A DNA stretch of 64,000 nt, taken from contig JBBRBO010000007.1 of the NCBI GenBank assembly GCA_038205805.1, forward strand, positions 11,568 through 75,567, in the 5' to 3' direction. Positions within the stretch are counted from its first letter, which is position 1. Each line of letters opens with the position of its first letter. The notes under the pieces were generated by a model that worked only from the letters and a program-made list of their open reading frames with translations, was not told the origin of the DNA and ran no database searches. The stretch is from JBBSBY01 sp038205805 (GTDB taxonomy: Bacteria; Desulfobacterota; Desulfomonilia; Desulfomonilales; Desulfomonilaceae). The position numbers and the translations under genes were made by a program. Shown here in pieces: positions 60,488 to 64,000 of the stretch.

Positions 60488-61744
60488 CTATATCTTCATC
60501 TCGATGTTGGCGTTGCGCTTGAGTCCTTCAATCCAGTCCTTCATGCGAGCTTGCAATTTTTCGTGTCTCAGCATCTCGATGATTCTCTTGCGGGATTTCA
60601 GATATTCTTTCTCTTCTTCCGGGGTGAGTTTCACAGTGGAGGACTTGAGCTTTTCCAGCGGTTCAGCCTCGCTGGGGGCTTCGGCGCGTTCTTCTTCGTG
60701 CTTTTTCTTAGCCTCGGCCTCCTTCATCTTTTCCTCATAGGCTTGTTTCCATTGTTTTTCGATGTTCTTTCGCACCTTCTCGGGAATGGGAATTTTTTTG
60801 ACGGAACGATGTTTAGCGTCCTCAAGGTAGAAAATAAGCACCGCTTGGGGAGTTTTGAGCGGCGGAGTGATATCTCCTTCCTTTAACCGTTGAACGAGCT
60901 TCTGGAAATTCGGCACCATGTCTTTATAGTCCATTAGCCCCAAATCGCCGCCCGAAGAGGCGTTGGAATCCTGTGAATACTTCTTCGCTAGTTTCGCAAA
61001 ATCGGCTCCGGTCATGGCGTCTTTGTAGATTTGTTTAGCCTTTGTCATGACCTGCTCGACGTCCCGCGATTTGGCGTTGGCGGGGATCTTCAGGGTGAGT
61101 TGCCTCAATCTCAACTTGCCCCCTATGTAAAGATCCTCGTGAGTGGGGATATCCGGCATCTTCGCTTCCTGCTGAGGGGTAGGGGGCGCCATGGATTTCA
61201 CGAGCTTCTTGTAGTCTTCATCCAGCGTGTCTCGATGCTCCTTGAAATACAGCATCGCGTCATCTTCGCTGAGGGGTGTTTTCTGTAATACTTCGCTGTT
61301 GATGAGCCTGGTGAGCAAGAACTGACGTCGTATAATTTTTTTGTATTCAGGTACGGTGAGCCCGTTCTGCGCTAGAAACATGATGAATTGATCCGGCGCG
61401 AGATTGTTGCGCTTTTTGATGGATTCGATGGACGCGTCAACGCCCTTGTCGTCGATCTTGATGCCCTTTCGCGCCGCCTCCTGTTCCAATAGGTGGATCA
61501 CCACCAGCTCGTCGAGGATTTCCTTTTCCGTGGGCCACTTCCCCGGAGGAATGACCCCCAAGGGCACGTTCATGAGATTGCGCATGAGAGGCTGTTTTTG
61601 CTTGGTGATGTCTGATTCCAAGATGATGTCACCGTTTACGACGGCCACTATCCTATCGGAAAATATTTCTTCGCCGTGGCCGCTCGAATGAAACAGCATG
61701 CACAGGCAGAGTAGACCGGATAATAGTGCGAAAGTTCTTTTCAT
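60488..61744 (-). CDS. SurA-like periplasmic peptidyl-prolyl isomerase/chaperone
   Basis: A protein of 418 residues. Signal peptide 1-24; SurA N-terminal domain (IVAVVNGDIILESDITKQKQ); one PpiC rotamase domain around 195-300 (LRLRQLTLKIPANAK, DFAKLAKKYSQDSNASSGGDLGLM); then a highly charged Lys/Glu-rich segment (325-385) and a short C-terminal helix. It helps outer-membrane proteins fold in the periplasm. One PpiC domain is present, as in the shorter SurA relatives. The gene lies downstream of mfd on the same strand, as in many Desulfobacterota. Confidence 0.85.
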   Translation of the reverse strand: MKRTFALLSGLLCLCMLFHSSGHGEEIFSDRIVAVVNGDIILESDITKQKQPLMRNLMNVPLGVIPPGKWPTEKEILDELVVIHLLEQEAARKGIKIDDKGVDASIESIKKRNNLAPDQFIMFLAQNGLTVPEYKKIIRRQFLLTRLINSEVLQKTPLSEDDAMLYFKEHRDTLDEDYKKLVKSMAPPTPQQEAKMPDIPTHEDLYIGGKLRLRQLTLKIPANAKSRDVEQVMTKAKQIYKDAMTGADFAKLAKKYSQDSNASSGGDLGLMDYKDMVPNFQKLVQRLKEGDITPPLKTPQAVLIFYLEDAKHRSVKKIPIPEKVRKNIEKQWKQAYEEKMKEAEAKKKHEEERAEAPSEAEPLEKLKSSTVKLTPEEEKEYLKSRKRIIEMLRHEKLQARMKDWIEGLKRNANIEMKI

Positions 61745-61947
61745 GAGTCCTGATGTTTGCTCCAGCCGGCGCTACGGTCCGGGACCGAGTTGTGATTGAA
61801 AACCTTGTAGCGTGGCGTGCGGTAGGGCAGGGGCCGCCGCTTTGCGTAGGGGAAGTCTCCGGTTACGGAAACAATCGGTAATAGCGCGCTGATCTTCGAC
61901 GGCTCTGCGCCGGGTGAACTATTACCCTTAAACGTTGCAGAAAGCGC

Positions 61948-64000
61948 CTAATTTTTCAAGTAGCCGGCCTTCTTGAGTCGAATGACCGGAGTCTCAGGCG
62001 CCTCGGGTGTTTCCGCTAAAGACACGTCTTTACTGAGTTTCGCGAGAATTCCCACGGATTGCGCGATTCGTTGCTCTGCGTCTATACTGCCCACGCGATA
62101 AGAGAATTTTCTATCTGCGAATAACTTCAAGCGCCTGTCGTTCTGAGCCCAATAGGCCAAGAATTGGGGTCGCACCGGTGAATCTTCGTGGAAGAAGAAA
62201 ATCAGCTCAGAATCGTTGTAATCCAACTTGGTAATCATGAGATTTTTCATGGTCAGCCTTATACGCATTATTTGAATGAGATTGATTACCTGCGACGGCG
62301 CTTTCCCATACAGATCGTAGATCTCGTCTTCGATACCGTCGATCTCAGCCTCGCTTTCGGCCTTTGAGAGCCGCTTGTAGAGATTCATGCGCTGCTGAGC
62401 GTCCGGAGTGTATTGATCCGGGATATAGGCTTCCATCTTCAGCATTAACTCGGGATTGATGCGCGCTCGGCGAGGTTCGCCCTTCATCTCTTGGACGGCT
62501 TCTTCAAGTAATTCAAGATACATTTCGTAGCCAACCTGCGCCACATGCCCGGACTGCGACGCGCCCAAGATGTTTCCGGCGCCTCGAATCTCCATGTCCC
62601 GGAGGGCTATCCTGAAGCCCTGCCCAAGACTGGAGTGCTCCTGGATAACCGCCAGACGTTTCACAGCGTCCGGCGTCATTGCCGTCTCAGAGGGAGTCAG
62701 AAGGTACGCGTACGCCCGCATATTGGATCTCCCCACACGCCCGCGTATCTGGTAGAGGTCCGCGAGCCCAAAGGTGTCGGCGCGCTCCACTACGATGGTA
62801 TTGGCTCTGGGAATGTCGAGGCCGGACTCGATGATGCTCGTACACAGAAGTGTATTGATCCTTCCTGTAACAAAATCCAGCATGACCTTTTCAAGCTCTT
62901 TCTCGGGCATTTGGCCGTGGGCGATCCCGAGTTTGATCTCGGGCACAAGCTTCCGCAGGTAATCCGCTTTTCGTTCGATGCCGCGAACCCTGTTGCTCAG
63001 GTAGAAGACCTGGCCCCCGCGGTTTATTTCACGGGTAAGGGCCTCTTTGACAATGTCGTCGTTTCTTCTGTGCACATGGGTGCGGATAGATTGCCGATTC
63101 GTGGGGGGCGTCTCGATCACCGACAGGTCACGAATCCCCGTGAGAGACATATTCAGCGTCCGTGGAATCGGGGTGGCGGTGAGGGTCAGTACGTCCACGT
63201 TGGCCTTGTACTTTCTTATGCGTTCCTTGTGGGCCACGCCGAATCTCTGTTCTTCGTCAATGACCAAAAGGCCGAGATCCTTGAACTGAATGTCTTTTGA
63301 GAGCAGCTTGTGCGTGCCGATGACGATGTCCACCTTGCCCTGAGCAAGCTCGTGCTTCACCACCTTCTGTTCTGCTGCGGACCGAAAGCGCGAAAGCATG
63401 GCCACCTTGATGGGATAATTTTCAAAGCGCCGGGCAAAGGTGTCGTAGTGCTGTTGAGCGAGAATCGTGGTGGGCACGAGCACCGCCACTTGTTTGGCAT
63501 CCATGACCGCTCTGAAGGCCGCGCGTATGGCGACTTCGGTCTTGCCGTACCCTGCGTCGCCGCACACCAGGCGATCCAAGGGCATTTCATTGTCCATGGC
63601 CTCCATGACTTCCTGAATGGCCTTTGCCTGGTCCGGCGTCTCTTCGTAGTCAAAGGTGGCTTCAAAGGCGGTGTAATTCTCGTCTATGGTGGAATAGGGA
63701 GGGCGGTGCGCGAGCCGTCGCTGGGCATAGACTTCCAGCAGTTCCTTGGCCATATCCCGAATGGATTTCTTGATACGAGCCTTGACCTTCTCCCAGCCTC
63801 GGCCGCCCAGTTTGTCGATGCGCGGCGGTTCTTCGGCGCCGGAAATATACTTTTGCACCACCTGGAGGCGTTCGACAGGCAGGTAGAGGCGGTCCTCCCC
63901 GATGTACTCGATGACCATGACCTCACCGGCTATACCCTGGAACTCACGTTGCTCGAGCCCGCGAAAGATGCCGATCCCGTAGTCCTCGTGCACAACGGCC
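61948..64000 (-). CDS. mfd: Transcription-repair coupling factor Mfd, C-terminal part, cut by window edge
   Basis: About 683 residues continue past the window. It begins in the RNA polymerase-interaction/CarD-like region (VVHEDYGIGIFRGLEQREF), then the RecG-like translocase: Walker A CGDAGYGKTEVAIRAAF, Walker B region IDEEQRFGV, TATPIPRTLNMSL, the TRG-type RGRVGRSNMRAYAY and GAGNILGASQSGH. The C-terminal D7 region follows. Mfd removes stalled RNA polymerase and recruits UvrA. The N-terminal UvrB-like domains are outside the window. It is downstream of the window edge and upstream of the SurA-like gene. Confidence 0.95.
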   Translation of the reverse strand, partial: AVVHEDYGIGIFRGLEQREFQGIAGEVMVIEYIGEDRLYLPVERLQVVQKYISGAEEPPRIDKLGGRGWEKVKARIKKSIRDMAKELLEVYAQRRLAHRPPYSTIDENYTAFEATFDYEETPDQAKAIQEVMEAMDNEMPLDRLVCGDAGYGKTEVAIRAAFRAVMDAKQVAVLVPTTILAQQHYDTFARRFENYPIKVAMLSRFRSAAEQKVVKHELAQGKVDIVIGTHKLLSKDIQFKDLGLLVIDEEQRFGVAHKERIRKYKANVDVLTLTATPIPRTLNMSLTGIRDLSVIETPPTNRQSIRTHVHRRNDDIVKEALTREINRGGQVFYLSNRVRGIERKADYLRKLVPEIKLGIAHGQMPEKELEKVMLDFVTGRINTLLCTSIIESGLDIPRANTIVVERADTFGLADLYQIRGRVGRSNMRAYAYLLTPSETAMTPDAVKRLAVIQEHSSLGQGFRIALRDMEIRGAGNILGASQSGHVAQVGYEMYLELLEEAVQEMKGEPRRARINPELMLKMEAYIPDQYTPDAQQRMNLYKRLSKAESEAEIDGIEDEIYDLYGKAPSQVINLIQIMRIRLTMKNLMITKLDYNDSELIFFFHEDSPVRPQFLAYWAQNDRRLKLFADRKFSYRVGSIDAEQRIAQSVGILAKLSKDVSLAETPEAPETPVIRLKKAGYLKN

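Noticed and set aside
1..64000. CRISPR arrays, rRNA, tRNA or prophage genes
   Set aside because: No regularly spaced direct repeats, no tRNA-like T-loop in a cloverleaf context, no rRNA core sequence and no integrase or structural phage genes were seen.

Overview
The window looks like chromosomal DNA of an anaerobic, sulfate- or sulfite-reducing bacterium of the Desulfobacterota (former Deltaproteobacteria), possibly a Desulfomonile or Syntrophobacterales relative. The main evidence is a reductive-type dsrA-dsrB-dsrD operon, two DsrN/CbiA-type amidases beside it, a siroheme-decarboxylase (Ahb) family protein, and a five-gene NAD-linked [NiFe] hydrogenase. Housekeeping genes (hisC, cmk, rpsA, cca, rng, hemL, mreB, mfd) are full length wherever the window does not cut them. 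I see no phage, transposase, CRISPR array, rRNA or tRNA. The genus is inference; no marker gene was compared.

Layout. 1-2.8 kb: a cut-off nuclease-like gene, a Tat-exported molybdopterin oxidoreductase and a Cys-cluster protein. 3.2-8.2 kb: hoxEFUYH. 8.3-12.7 kb (minus strand): a HEAT-repeat gene broken by an in-frame TGA, a MauE/DoxX-like membrane protein, an exported rhodanese, a release-factor-like (baeRF) protein and a small Cys-tailed protein. 13-17.6 kb: an AMIN-domain protein, then glycosyltransferase, ParB-like and SPL-type radical SAM genes. 18-27 kb: a nucleoside phosphorylase divergent from an Ahb-like protein and hemL, an outer-membrane beta-barrel protein, hisC, cmk and rpsA. 27-39 kb (minus strand): cca, two exported proteins, an L,D-transpeptidase, a two-component system, an epimerase, and a radical SAM-rng pair. 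39-49 kb: an acyl-CoA synthetase subunit, a PrmA-like methyltransferase, dsrABD (minus strand) and two tandem CbiA/DsrN paralogues (plus strand). 49.8-64 kb: a DinG-like helicase, a lipid-transport (Mla) operon, a single-domain response regulator with glgC, a hydrolase, mreB, a SurA-like chaperone and the C-terminal part of mfd.

How the genes fit together. DsrAB needs siroheme. HemL makes the first tetrapyrrole precursor, the DsrN-like amidases probably modify siroheme, and the Ahb protein diverts siroheme to heme, so this stretch is rich in tetrapyrrole chemistry around sulfite respiration. The Hox hydrogenase can feed electrons from H2 into NADH, or release them. Several genes shape the envelope (MreB, Mla, SurA, L,D-transpeptidase, AMIN, beta-barrel).

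The most unusual signal is non-coding. An intergenic element of about 200-230 bp with imperfect terminal inverted repeats and two long hairpins occurs in about nine recognisable copies plus one decayed one. Different copies keep the second hairpin with different arm sequences. Several copies sit exactly on gene 3' ends, and their termini supply the stop codon of the neighbouring gene.
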